From Rhodovastum sp963709085 (GTDB lineage Bacteria; Pseudomonadota; Alphaproteobacteria; Acetobacterales; Acetobacteraceae), in contig CAVPVB010000024.1 of NCBI GenBank assembly GCA_963709085.1, positions 1,276,349 to 1,340,348 on the forward strand: 64,000 bases of DNA. Reading direction: 5' to 3'. The stretch's first letter is position 1; each line of letters opens with the position of its first letter. Of this stretch, positions 1 through 8,688 are shown piece by piece. A model generated the notes under the pieces. It was not told where the DNA came from. It saw nothing but the letters and a program-made list of their open reading frames with translations, and did not search any database. The position numbers were made by a program, and so were the translations under genes.

Positions 1-32
1 CGGCGGGCATGTACCCGAGAGGAAGGACCCCG

Positions 33-340
33 ATGAAACAGGAACCGACACCCGGCCGGAAGGGCGATACCCGCAGGAAGGCGGGCGCCGGAAACGGAGC
101 GGCGGCTACATCCCACCCGGAAAATCTGGCTGGCGATCAGGCAGTTGGGGGACCAGGGGCGAGGACGGCGGCGTCCTCAGCGGCCCTGACCATTGAGCAC
201 AGCTTCCGCGGCCGCGGCGTGCGAACGGTGATGAAGGATGGCGAACCCTGGTTCGTGGCGGCCGACGTCTGCTCGGTGCTGGAACATACGAATGCGAGAA
301 TGGCCGTCGGTCGGCTGGACGATGACGAAAAGGGGGTCAG
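33..340 (+). pseudogene. BRO-family antirepressor N-terminal domain, truncated
   Basis: The frame reads from ATG 33, preceded by a good ribosome site (GAGGAAGG, 6 nt upstream), to a stop at 356. After a low-complexity leader of about 55 residues it shows a BRO-N/Ant signature: 'GEPWFVAADVCSVL' followed by 'RLDDDEKGV'. BRO-N domains bind DNA and occur in prophage antirepressors. Homology stops at about 331-340, exactly where a trbB homologue begins on the opposite strand, so the C-terminal half was lost by recombination. The last few codons are trbB DNA read on the wrong strand. What remains could still be translated as a stand-alone DNA-binding domain, but I treat it as a prophage remnant. 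Confidence 0.6.
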
Positions 341-1133
341 GCCGGCGCGGGCATGATTGGCGTGGACCGTGCAGACGCCGCCGGGATGGCCGGTGTTCCA
401 GGCCTTGAGCATCGCCAGCGCTTCGCCACCACGCACCTCGCCGACGATAATGCGGTCGGGCCGCAGTCGCATCGTGGCTTTCAGCAGGCGCTGCATGCTG
501 ACAGTGTCGGTTGCGCGCAGGATCACCGCGTTCGGCGCCGTGCAGCGGATTTCCGCGGTGTCCTCGATGATCACCAGGCGATGCCGCGGTGTGGCGCGCA
601 CCATGTGGTCGATGATGGCGTTGGTGAGCGTGGTCTTGCCGGTCGAAGTGCCGCCGACGACCAGGATGTTCTGCCGCCCGGCGACGGCCGCCGCGATCGC
701 GGCGCGCTGGCGTGGCGTCATGATGCCGTGGCGTTCATACTCTTCCAGCGTGAACACCGACGAGGCCTTGCGGCGGATGGAGAAGACCGGGCCGGAGACG
801 ACGGGCGGCAGCAGCGCTTCGAATCGCGAGCCATCGAACGGCCACTCTTCCGGCAGCTCGCATTCGAGGATCGGATTCTCACGCGTGACCGTTGCGCGCA
901 GCGTCGCCGCGACCGTGGCGATGAAGGACTCCGCCGTCGTGCTCTGCATCGAGCCGACACAACGCATCGGCTGGCCAAGCTGGTCGAGCCAGAGCGCGCC
1001 GTCCGGATTGAGCATCAGCTCGACCACATCGGGCTCGGACAGCAAGGCACAATGCGGGCCGAGGCTGACGCTTCAGGGATTCCGCGATTCGCCGCGCCTG
1101 CTCCTGTCGCGGAGGCGGCCTGTCATGGTCCAT
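341..1133 (-). pseudogene. trbB: trbB, conjugative transfer ATPase, frameshifted and truncated
   Basis: This is a secretion ATPase of the TrbB/VirB11 family, which powers the type IV secretion channel in P-type conjugation. Visible motifs are 'MLNPDGALW' near the N-terminus, Walker A 'GGTSTGKTTLTN', 'RPDRIIVGEVRGGEAL' and 'NTGHPGGVCTVHAN'. The N-terminus is split. An ATG at 1133 opens a frame reading 'RRIAESLK', but the TrbB core ('LGPHCALLSEPDVVEL') lies in another frame that has a stop just upstream, so there is an indel near 1070. The 3' end is cut at about 341, where sequence switches to an antirepressor gene. No other trb gene is present, so this is a dead remnant of an integrative or conjugative element. 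Confidence 0.75.
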
Positions 1134-1331
1134 CGGTGCTCACAAAGCTGCTTGCCCGGGCGGGTGCCGGGTTCAAGCGATATGTGATATAACTGCTAAA
1201 TGTAAACGCTTTCTTCCGGATCGTCGCCGTAAGCGTTTGTACCCTGGCCGGCCGCGGGGTTGCACAGGTGAGCGGTTGTGGGATTCAGATCGCAGTATAT
1301 ATAACTGCTGGCACGAAACCCTTGCCCGCCG

Positions 1332-1643
1332 TCAGCGCGGGGAGCGCTTTCGGGCGGTGGCGGGCGGGGGCAGCTGCTTGAGCAGCGTGCGCACGTCCGA
1401 ACCGATCGCCTCGGCGAGCGCCGCCAAAGTGTCGAGTGTCGGGTTCTGCTTGCCGCACTCGATGCTCGATATGTAGGTCTGGGCGATCCCGGTCAGACCG
1501 GTGATGTCGGTCTGTGTCAGGCCGGCCTTGATGCGGGCCGCTTTGAAGTTGATGCCGAAGGTGATGCGCAACGCCTCGCCGTCCGCGGTTGTGCGAAGGG
1601 CAGAGGCGTTCTTGTCAGCCGATCGGGTCTCTCGTTTCGTCAC
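1332..1643 (-). CDS. XRE-family helix-turn-helix regulator
   Basis: A 103-residue protein with one Cro/C1-type helix-turn-helix domain at about residues 28-90: 'NFKAARIKAGLTQTDITGL' followed by 'IAQTYISSIECGKQNPTLD'. The start is a GTG at 1643 with only a weak GGAG upstream, so the first residues are uncertain; the next strong candidate lies well inside. No second domain is present, so it should act as a simple DNA-binding repressor. It lies in a small cluster with a second XRE gene and mobile-element fragments, typical of prophage or plasmid control regions. Its target cannot be deduced. Confidence 0.7.
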   Translation of the reverse strand: MTKRETRSADKNASALRTTADGEALRITFGINFKAARIKAGLTQTDITGLTGIAQTYISSIECGKQNPTLDTLAALAEAIGSDVRTLLKQLPPPATARKRSPR

Positions 1644-1780
1644 GAAAGGGCAGTCTCCGGCCAGATTTGTGGCACAGACGGTACGTGCACACGATGAGAG
1701 ACAAATCTGACCGACCCGCCGACGGAACGCCAGCCGCCGCGGGTGAAAAACTTCCCAATGTGTCTTTTATGCTGCGGGCA

Positions 1781-2062
1781 TCAACGTGATTGAGGGGCCG
1801 CAGCGGCAACTCCGCTCTTGTGCTGGCGGGGCGCATCATCGTGCAGGAGCTGGTACGCCTCGCAGCCAACCACGCCTGCGAGCCGGCCGATCAGGTCGAG
1901 GTCGGGGTAGGTTGTCCCGCCTTCGATCTGCTCGAGGTATCCGACGGTGGTGCGCGCCCGCAGCGCGACCTCTTCCGATGACAGGCCCGCCTTGAGGCGC
2001 GCGGCCTTGAGGTTGCGTCCGAACAGGACGTGGATCTGTCCCGCGATGGTAGTGTCGGTCAT
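1781..2062 (-). CDS. XRE-family helix-turn-helix regulator
   Basis: A protein of about 93 residues starting at ATG 2062, chosen because GGAGGAG lies just upstream; a longer frame reaches 2113 without support. The helix-turn-helix reads 'FGRNLKAARLKAGLSSEEVA' then 'TTVGYLEQIEGGTTYPDLD', the same architecture as the neighbouring XRE gene at 1332-1643 but clearly divergent in sequence. Two adjacent small Cro/C1-type proteins on one strand may form a paired switch, but no phage structural gene or partner operon is visible here. Confidence 0.72.
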   Translation of the reverse strand: MTDTTIAGQIHVLFGRNLKAARLKAGLSSEEVALRARTTVGYLEQIEGGTTYPDLDLIGRLAGVVGCEAYQLLHDDAPRQHKSGVAAAAPQSR

Positions 2063-2516
2063 GAAAATCTCCTCCGGCCGATGCAGCCTGGCCAGGAGGG
2101 TGGTCGGGGTCATCGGAGCTCACGCACGGGAGGTGACCCAACCACCGGATGTTAAATAGAATCTGGACAGCGAACCTCAAACGCAGTCCGTACAGTCAGA
2201 CGGCAAGTGCGAGAGCCGATCGATCTGCAATAATCCGTGAACGGGCCGGGGGAAAGCAGTTTGGCTGCCGTCTGATCTTTCTTCCTGCGCGTGTTGTACC
2301 CCGCAGGACCAGCATATCGCGTGGGTGAGGCGAGGGAAATTTTGCCAGAGATTGCGTCGTCTCCAGCGTCACATTCTTTTTGCCCGATTCAATTAACGAG
2401 ACATATTACCGCAACAAATCGAACTGCCCGGCCGGCTGCCGCAATGACGGAGCTGTCGTGCCCCCAGGCCGGCACGATCGGGATGCCCATCGGAACGGAA
2501 TGCGCGCCGCCGCCGC
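2063..2516. other. Intergenic stretch between XRE gene and vapC
   Basis: No credible gene. Short open frames here have no recognisable domain and lie opposite or beside real genes. The part around 2330-2410 is relatively AT-rich ('ttttgcccgattcaattaac'), unlike the flanking coding DNA, and may hold the promoter of the leftward XRE gene. Confidence 0.5.
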
Positions 2517-2927
2517 TCACCGCGGCGGTGACGCCGCGCGAATGTCGGTCTTGTCGAAATCATCCCCCGTGGCCAACAGGGGCGTGCGGTAATTCCGCGC
2601 AACGGCGTAGGCAAAGCAGGCGCCGGACGTGAGTTGGGCGGGATGGCTCCCGCCCTTGCCATACCGCGCGAAGGCGTCGAGCGCCGTCTCCGCTTCCTTG
2701 CCGGTGATCGACACGGTGCGGATGCCGGCGATGGCGAGGAACGCCTGCACGTCGGCCAGCGCCTCGGCGACGGTTGCATGCCGCCGGCGGCAGAGGCCAA
2801 GCGCGGCCTCGAACACAGCAATGGGCGAGGTGATCGGTGACCGGGCCGCCTCCAGCGCATCCGCCAGAGCGTCGGCATTGGGTGCGCGGGTCAGGATCGC
2901 GATGATCGCCGAGGCGTCGACGAACAT
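2517..2927 (-). CDS. vapC: VapC-type PIN-domain ribonuclease toxin
   Basis: A 136-residue PIN-domain protein, the usual VapC length. It begins 'MFVDASAIIAIL' with the first catalytic Asp of the PIN fold and ends with 'LLATGDDFDKTDI', the typical C-terminal acidic segment. VapC toxins cleave tRNA or rRNA and are held inactive by a DNA-binding antitoxin encoded just upstream. The upstream gene overlaps the toxin by 37 nt, as expected for translational coupling, but its N-terminus is abnormal (see the chimeric antitoxin). Acidic residues remain in place, so the toxin looks intact. Confidence 0.85.
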   Translation of the reverse strand: MFVDASAIIAILTRAPNADALADALEAARSPITSPIAVFEAALGLCRRRHATVAEALADVQAFLAIAGIRTVSITGKEAETALDAFARYGKGGSHPAQLTSGACFAYAVARNYRTPLLATGDDFDKTDIRAASPPR

Positions 2928-3235
2928 TCGGTCCCTCCGCTGAAGTCGTCATGGAAGGCTTTGCCGGACCGCTGTCCGGTCGGCGGCCTGGCGAGCACCC
3001 GCTCGTGCAGCGGCCGCAGCCGTTCGCGGAGCGGCTGGGCCTCGTCGAGGCGGCGCAACTCATTTTCGAGCGCGAGCTTCACGGCGTCGGTCTTGCTGAT
3101 ATGCTTGCGGGCGGCCAGCTTCCCGGCGAGGCGGTTGCAGTCGAGCGAACAGGTCTTGAACGGCAGCAGGTCAACGCCGAGCGAGCGCCCCAGCCGCCGC
3201 GAGTTCACCGGACCGAACAGGAAGCGGGGGTTCAT
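2891..3235 (-). CDS. Chimeric antitoxin: radical SAM N-terminus joined to VapB
   Basis: The first 34 residues ('FLFGPVNSRRLGRSLGVDLL' followed by 'PFKTCSLDCN') are the N-terminus of a radical SAM protein of the COG0731 kind, ending just inside the CX3CX2C cluster motif. From about residue 35 the protein turns into a VapB-type antitoxin: 'LAARKHISKTDAVKLALENE' and the toxin-binding tail 'KAFHDDFSG'. The join is at about 3131. The antitoxin has lost about its first ten residues, which normally form the DNA-binding strand, and gained a foreign leader. The frame is open throughout, so a fusion protein could be made; an internal start could give only the toxin-neutralising part. The tail overlaps vapC. 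Confidence 0.6.
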   Translation of the reverse strand: MNPRFLFGPVNSRRLGRSLGVDLLPFKTCSLDCNRLAGKLAARKHISKTDAVKLALENELRRLDEAQPLRERLRPLHERVLARPPTGQRSGKAFHDDFSGGTECSSTPRRSSRS

Positions 3236-3305
3236 TGGTTCTGCCGGCAGGCGGGTCGTCGTCTGCGCTTGCCGCCGCCTGCCAACGTGGTTACCGGACG
3301 CATGT

Positions 3306-4760
3306 CTATGCTTCGGCCGGCAGTACCTTGCCCGGGTTCATCAGCCCGTTCGGGTCGAGCGCCGCTTTGAGCGCCCGCAGCAGCCGCAGTTCCAACGGGC
3401 TTTTGTAGCGCGCCAGTTCGCTGGGCTTGAGCTGGCCGATGCCGTGCTCGGCAGCGAACGAGCCGCCCTCGGTCACCACCGCATCGTAGACGAGACGCTG
3501 GATACGCGTTCGCGCATCGGCGGGCGCGTTCGCCGGCGGAATGACATTGTAGTGCAGGTTGCCGTCGCCCAGATGGCCATACGGATACACAACGGCGCCC
3601 GGCAGCAGGCGTTGCAACGCCGCTTCGATGTCAGCCAGGAAAGCCGCGATGCGCGAGATCGGCAGGGAAATGTCGTGGCTGACGCTGCCGCCTTCGCGTC
3701 GCAGCGCCTCGCCGATGGTGCGATGGCGCAACGCCCACAATGCCTGGGCCTGGCGCGCATGCGCGGCAATGACGGCGTGTACGACCTCGCCCCGCTCGAT
3801 CGCCGCCGCCAGCACCGCCTCCAACCGGGTTGTGGTATGCGCGTCGGTGTCGCTGCCGGAGATTTCGATCAGCGCATGCCAGGGCGCCCGGCGCTCCGCG
3901 GCGCCGTAGGGCAGGACGGAATCCGGTTGGTGCCGCGCGACGAGGTCGAGCACTGGCCCGCTGATCAGCTCGAACCCGGTCAGCGCCGCCCCGAATCCGG
4001 CCCGCGCCGCGGCGAGGAAGGCCACCGCCGCCGCGGCCGAGGGGAACGCGATGAAGGCGGTCTTTTCCGCCGCCGGCAGCGGAAACAGGCGCAACGTCGC
4101 CGCGGTGATAATGCCGAGCGTGCCCTCGCTGCCGATGTAGAGATCGCGCAGATCGTAGCCGGTATTGTCCTTGCGCAGGCCCCGCAGCCCGTCCCAGATT
4201 TCGCCGGTGGGCGTCACCACCTCAAGCCCGAGCGCGAGCGCGCGTGCGTTGCCGTAGCGCAGCACCTGCGTGCCGCCGGCATTGGTGGCGAGATTGCCGC
4301 CGATGGTGCAACTGCCCTCCGAGCCGAGGCTGAGCGGAAACAAGCGCCCGGCGTCCCGCGCCGCCGCCTGCACGTCGGCCAGCACGCAGCCGGCTTCGAC
4401 GGTGATGCTGTCGTTCTCGGCGTCCACCTGCCGCACGCGGTTGAGCCGCGAGAGCACGAGCACCACTGCCCGGCCGGAGGAATCCGGCGTGGCGCCGCCG
4501 CACAGGCCGGTATTGCCGCCCTGGGGGACGATCGGCACGCGATGACGGGCGCACAGCGCAACCACCTCGGCCACTTCGGCGGTGCTGCCCGGGCGGACCA
4601 CTGCCACGCCGTTGCCGCGGTAGCATCCGCGATGATCAATCAGACGCGGCGCCGCATCGGAACCGGTGAGCACGTGGGCAGGGCCGACGATGGTGGCGAG
4701 CGCTGCCTGCAGGCCAGCGGCCTCGACGGCCGCGTGCGTGGGCAAGCCGATCATGTTCAT
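3306..4760 (-). CDS. GlcD-family FAD-dependent 2-hydroxyacid dehydrogenase
   Basis: A protein of about 484 residues of the FAD_binding_4 (VAO/PCMH) fold plus a C-terminal FAD-linked oxidase domain, as in glycolate oxidase GlcD, D-lactate dehydrogenase and D-2-hydroxyglutarate dehydrogenase. Seen are 'VPIVPQGGNTGLCGGATPD' and 'GSEGTLGIITAATLRLFPL' (FAD site) and, near the end, 'YPYGHLGDGNLHYN' with the metal-binding histidines, then 'EHGIGQLK' and a terminal 'DPNGLMNPGKVLP'. ATG 4760 begins 'MNMIGLPTH', close to the usual family start; the open frame continues upstream but looks non-coding. It is transcribed away from soeA, and the exact substrate cannot be read from the sequence. Confidence 0.88.
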   Translation of the reverse strand: MNMIGLPTHAAVEAAGLQAALATIVGPAHVLTGSDAAPRLIDHRGCYRGNGVAVVRPGSTAEVAEVVALCARHRVPIVPQGGNTGLCGGATPDSSGRAVVLVLSRLNRVRQVDAENDSITVEAGCVLADVQAAARDAGRLFPLSLGSEGSCTIGGNLATNAGGTQVLRYGNARALALGLEVVTPTGEIWDGLRGLRKDNTGYDLRDLYIGSEGTLGIITAATLRLFPLPAAEKTAFIAFPSAAAAVAFLAAARAGFGAALTGFELISGPVLDLVARHQPDSVLPYGAAERRAPWHALIEISGSDTDAHTTTRLEAVLAAAIERGEVVHAVIAAHARQAQALWALRHRTIGEALRREGGSVSHDISLPISRIAAFLADIEAALQRLLPGAVVYPYGHLGDGNLHYNVIPPANAPADARTRIQRLVYDAVVTEGGSFAAEHGIGQLKPSELARYKSPLELRLLRALKAALDPNGLMNPGKVLPAEA

Positions 4761-5133
4761 CGCAGAAGCGCTCCGGTGGTTGTTCCTGCGAAAGTGCAGC
4801 GAGGCCTTTCGCACGGGAGGTGCAACCTGCCGATGCCCGCGTGTGGCGCGCCGCCACCGGGCGGGCGCGGGCCGGGGCCAGCCGCGACGTGAGCCGGCGC
4901 TAAACGGCAAAATGATGACGTGGTATTTTTCATTGCACGCGTATACCATGGGTTTGCCGGCGAAGGCCAGGGACTGGCGTCCGCTGCGCGGCAGAGGGTG
5001 AATCGAAGGGGCGGGCACCAATTCACGTTAAATGACTATCTCACTGAGATGGATGGCCAGTCCGGCAGCGTCGAGCGGACGATTGACATTCTCATGGTGT
5101 CGGCGCAACCAAGTCACACGAAGTGCGTGTGAA
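4761..5133. promoter_or_regulatory. Divergent intergenic region between the FAD oxidase and soeA
   Basis: A 370-bp divergent gap that should carry promoters for both flanking units. An AT-richer patch lies at about 4905-4950. I could not define a -35/-10 pair or operator with confidence. Confidence 0.4.
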
Positions 5134-8013
5134 ATGAGCCCGCACCCTGTCGGTAGCGGGGAACCGGCGGCCGTTCGAGCCCGGCCGCGGCAGGGAGCAA
5201 ATGGCTTGGCGCCCGCGATCGCATCAACCTCCATCACCCAGACCACCTGCTACATGTGCACCTGCCGCTGCGGCATCGACGTGCACCTGCAGGCCGGCCG
5301 GCCCGTCCGCATCGAGGGCAACAGGCTGCATCCAAAGAACCGCGGCGTGCTCTGCGCCAAGGGGGCTGCTGGTCTGTTGCATCACGGCTCGCCGGCGCGG
5401 CTGCGCAAGCCGCTGAAGCGCGTTGGGCCGCGCGGCGAGGCCAGTTTCGTTGAGATTGAATGGAGCGAGGCGCTCGACATCGCGACCGGCTGGCTGGACG
5501 CGATCCGCCGCACCGATCCGCGCCTTCTCGCCTTCTTCACCGGCCGCGACCAGAGCCAGTCGCTGACGGGCTGGTGGGCAGCACAGTTCGGCACCCCCAA
5601 CTTCGCCGCCCATGGCGGGCTGTGTTCGGTGAACGTCGCCGCCGGGGGGCTCTACACGATCGGCGGCTCGTTCTGGGAGTTCGGCGAGCCGGACTGGGAG
5701 CGCACCAAATACCTGATGATGTTCGGGGTCGCCGAGGACCATGATTCCAATCCGATCAAGGCCGGGCTGAGCAAGCTGAAGCAGCGCGGCGCCCGGGTGG
5801 TGTCGGTCAATCCGGTGCGCACCGGCTATGCGGCGATCGCCGACGAGTGGATCGGCATCCGCCCTGGTACTGACGGTGCTTTTGTTCTTGCCCTGGTGCA
5901 CGAGTTGCTACGCACTGACCGCATCGATGTCGATTTCCTCGTGCGCTTCACCAATGCGCACTGGCTGGTGCTGCAAGCACCCGGCAGCGCGGAGCATGGC
6001 CTGTTCGCACGCGATGGACAAGGAAAGCCGCTGTGCTGGGCACGCTGTCACGGGGCCGCGGTCGCGGCCGACACCACCGGGATCGCGCCCGCCGTGGCCG
6101 GCAGCTTTACCTTGCCGGACGGGCGCGGCGCCGTGCCCGTGTTCCACCTGCTGGCCGAGCGTTACCTCGATCCGGCTTATGCGCCGGACGTCGCCGCCGT
6201 TTCGTGCGGCATGCCGGCGGCGACGATCCGCCGGATTGCCGCCGAGCTGGCGCAGGTCGCCTTCGACCAGGCGATCACGCTCGACATTCCCTGGACCGAC
6301 ACCGCCGGCCGGCGTCACGCCACCACACAGGGCCGTCCGGTGGCGATGCACGCCATGCGGGGCATCGCGGCGCACGCGAACGGGTTTCAGACCACGCGCG
6401 CCATTCATCTGCTGCAGATGCTGCTCGGCAGCATCGACTGCCCGGGCGGCTTCCGCTTCAAGCCGCCCTTCCCGAAGCCGATACCGCCCGGCCCGAAGCC
6501 GGCCGGTAAGATTTGTGCTCCCGGACAGGCGCTGGGCGGCATGCCGCTCGGGATGCCGACCGGGCCGGGGGATCTGCTGCTGCAGCCCGACGGCACGCCG
6601 GTGCGGCTGGATCGCGCCTATTCCTGGGAGGCGCCGCTGGCCGCGCATGGCATGATGCAAAGCGTCATCGCCAACGCCGCCGCCGGCGACCCGTATCCGA
6701 TCGACACGCTGTTCCTGTTCATGGCCAACATGGCGTGGAATTCGTCGATGAATACCACTGGCACGATGGAAATGCTGACCGCCATCGATCCCGCCACCGG
6801 TGCCTACCGCATCCCGCACATCATCTATTCCGACGCCTTCGCCTCCGAGATGGTCGCCTATGCCGATCTGGTGCTGCCCGACACGACCTATCTGGAGCGG
6901 TGGGACGCGATTTCCATCCTGGACCGGCCAATCTCGGATGCCGACGGCGTCGCCGATTCGATCCGCCAGCCGGTGGTGGCGCCGGACCGGGACGTACGGC
7001 CGTTCCAGGACGTGCTGCTGGACCTCGGCGCGCGGCTCGGCCTGCCCGGCATGGTCACGCCGGAGGGCGCGCCGCGCTATCCCGGCGGTTACGCCGACTA
7101 CCTGGCGAACCACGAGCGCGCGCCCGGGATCGGCCCGCTGGCGGGCTGGCGGGGCGAGGACGGCACGCAGGCCGGCCGAGGGGCTGCCAATCCGCGCCAG
7201 CTCGAGGCGTATGCGGCGCATGGCTGCTTCTGGCGGCACGAACTGGCGCCGTCGGAGCGCTTCTACCGCTACGCCAATGCCGAGTACCTCGGCTTCGCCG
7301 TGCGCATGGGTTTCGTGGCGGAGGCCGCGCCCATCGTCCTGCAGATCTATTCCGAGCCGTTGCAGCGTTTTCGTCTCGCCGCCGAGGGCCATGGTCCGCA
7401 TCAGCCGCCCGACGCGCTGCGCGAGCGGCTGCGGGTCGCCTTCGATCCGCTGCCGTCCTGGCAGGCGCCACCGGAGGACGCGGCTTTTCCCCTGCATGCG
7501 CTGACGCAGCGGCCGATGGCCATGTATCATTCCTGGGGATCGCAGAACGCCTGGCTGCGGCAAATATTGAGCCGCAATGACCTCTACGTGGCCGACGCGA
7601 CGGCGCGCGCGCAATGCCTGGCGGATGGCGACTGGGTGTGGCTGGTCAGCGCCCATGCGCGCATCCGGGTGCGTATCCGCACCATGCAGGGTGTGCAGCC
7701 CGATACGGTGTGGACCTGGAACGCCGTCGGCAAGCGGGGCGGTGCCTGGGGCTTGCCGGCGGACGCGCCCGAAAGCCGCCAAGCCTTCCTGCTGAACCAC
7801 CTCATCCCCGACCACCTGCCAGCGGACGCGGAAGGACCGCGCCGCGCCAATGCCGATCCGGTGACCGGCCAGGCGGCCTGGTATGACCTGCGGGTTCGCC
7901 TGGAACGCTGCGACGCCGGCGAGACCGGCTCCACCATGCCGCAATTTTCGGCGCTGGCGGGATTGGCGCGGCTCATCCGCGGGTCGCGCCGCACGGCGAG
8001 GCCGCCGGCATGA
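5134..8013 (+). CDS. soeA: SoeA-type molybdopterin sulfite dehydrogenase, catalytic subunit
   Basis: A protein of about 959 residues of the DMSO-reductase superfamily. The N-terminus carries the 4Fe-4S motif 'CYMCTCRCG' (CX2CX3C) with a later 'GVLCAKG' Cys. 'HGGLCSVNVAAGGLYTIGGS' contains the likely molybdenum-ligand Cys and is typical of SoeA/PhsA-like enzymes. A C-terminal molybdopterin-dinucleotide domain follows ('PMAMYHSWGSQNAWLRQI'). With the next two genes it forms a SoeABC complex, which in purple bacteria oxidises cytoplasmic sulfite and passes electrons to quinone. There is no Tat signal, which fits a cytoplasmic enzyme. ATG 5134 has no good ribosome site; TTG 5206 after AGGGAG is an alternative start. 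PhsA/PsrA-like reductases are the main other reading. Confidence 0.85.
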   Translation: MSPHPVGSGEPAAVRARPRQGANGLAPAIASTSITQTTCYMCTCRCGIDVHLQAGRPVRIEGNRLHPKNRGVLCAKGAAGLLHHGSPARLRKPLKRVGPRGEASFVEIEWSEALDIATGWLDAIRRTDPRLLAFFTGRDQSQSLTGWWAAQFGTPNFAAHGGLCSVNVAAGGLYTIGGSFWEFGEPDWERTKYLMMFGVAEDHDSNPIKAGLSKLKQRGARVVSVNPVRTGYAAIADEWIGIRPGTDGAFVLALVHELLRTDRIDVDFLVRFTNAHWLVLQAPGSAEHGLFARDGQGKPLCWARCHGAAVAADTTGIAPAVAGSFTLPDGRGAVPVFHLLAERYLDPAYAPDVAAVSCGMPAATIRRIAAELAQVAFDQAITLDIPWTDTAGRRHATTQGRPVAMHAMRGIAAHANGFQTTRAIHLLQMLLGSIDCPGGFRFKPPFPKPIPPGPKPAGKICAPGQALGGMPLGMPTGPGDLLLQPDGTPVRLDRAYSWEAPLAAHGMMQSVIANAAAGDPYPIDTLFLFMANMAWNSSMNTTGTMEMLTAIDPATGAYRIPHIIYSDAFASEMVAYADLVLPDTTYLERWDAISILDRPISDADGVADSIRQPVVAPDRDVRPFQDVLLDLGARLGLPGMVTPEGAPRYPGGYADYLANHERAPGIGPLAGWRGEDGTQAGRGAANPRQLEAYAAHGCFWRHELAPSERFYRYANAEYLGFAVRMGFVAEAAPIVLQIYSEPLQRFRLAAEGHGPHQPPDALRERLRVAFDPLPSWQAPPEDAAFPLHALTQRPMAMYHSWGSQNAWLRQILSRNDLYVADATARAQCLADGDWVWLVSAHARIRVRIRTMQGVQPDTVWTWNAVGKRGGAWGLPADAPESRQAFLLNHLIPDHLPADAEGPRRANADPVTGQAAWYDLRVRLERCDAGETGSTMPQFSALAGLARLIRGSRRTARPPA

Positions 8014-8675
8014 CGGGGATCGCACCGCGCACCGGAACGGCACGGCCGACCCTGGTCATCGACCTCGATACCTGCGTGGGCTGCCATGCCTGCAGCATTG
8101 CCTGCAAGGGCGGCAGCACAGCGGCGCCGCTCGCCGATGCGGTCTGGCCGAACCAGGTGTTCGGCTACGAAGGCGCCGATGGTGGCGGCCTCGTGCACGT
8201 GCCGCGGCTGTGCCAGCATTGCGAGCAGCCGGACTGCGTGACGGTCTGCCCGACCGGCGCATCCTATCGGCGGGCCGCCGACGGCATCGTGCTGATCGAC
8301 GCGGCCCGCTGCATCGGCTGCCGGCTCTGCGCCTGGGCGTGTCCGTATGGTGCGCGCGAGTACGACGCGGTTGCCGGCGTGATGCGCAAATGCACGCTCT
8401 GCGCCGAGCGCCGTGAGGCCGGCGAAGCCGTGCCGGCCTGCGTCGCGACCTGTCCGAGCGGGGCGCGGCATTTTGGCGACCTTGGCGACCCGGCCTCCGC
8501 GGTTTCGGACCTGGTGCGCCAGCGCGGCGGTTTCGCCCTGATGCCGGAGGCGGGGTATGGCCCGACCGTCCGGTATCTGCCGCGGCGTTCGCGCCGTCCG
8601 GACGCATCCGCCGCGGCAGCGCCCACGCTGGCCACCGGTGCCGCGCACTGGATCGACCGCGTCGTCGTGCGCTGA
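8010..8675 (+). CDS. soeB: SoeB-type four-cluster ferredoxin subunit
   Basis: A 221-residue electron-transfer subunit of the DmsB/PhsB/SoeB family. Cysteine groups for four 4Fe-4S clusters are visible in order: 'CVGCHACSIAC', 'CQHCEQPDCVTVCPTGA', 'CIGCRLCAWACPYGA' and 'CTLC' with a later 'CVATCPSGA'. It would carry electrons from the molybdenum subunit to the membrane subunit. ATG 8010 overlaps the soeA stop (ATGA), so the two are translationally coupled. About 50 residues after the last cluster are poorly conserved. Length and order match soeB. Confidence 0.9.
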   Translation: MTGIAPRTGTARPTLVIDLDTCVGCHACSIACKGGSTAAPLADAVWPNQVFGYEGADGGGLVHVPRLCQHCEQPDCVTVCPTGASYRRAADGIVLIDAARCIGCRLCAWACPYGAREYDAVAGVMRKCTLCAERREAGEAVPACVATCPSGARHFGDLGDPASAVSDLVRQRGGFALMPEAGYGPTVRYLPRRSRRPDASAAAAPTLATGAAHWIDRVVVR

Positions 8676-8688
8676 ACGGGTCTCCGCC

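Noticed and set aside
2291..2632. Small plus-strand ORF of 113 codons near vapC
   Set aside because: Overlaps vapC antisense, has no ribosome site or family resemblance.
5908..8043. Long minus-strand open frame (711 codons) opposite soeA
   Set aside because: Composition artefact of GC-rich DNA: no domain, Arg/Gly-rich, and exactly antisense to a well-conserved molybdoenzyme.
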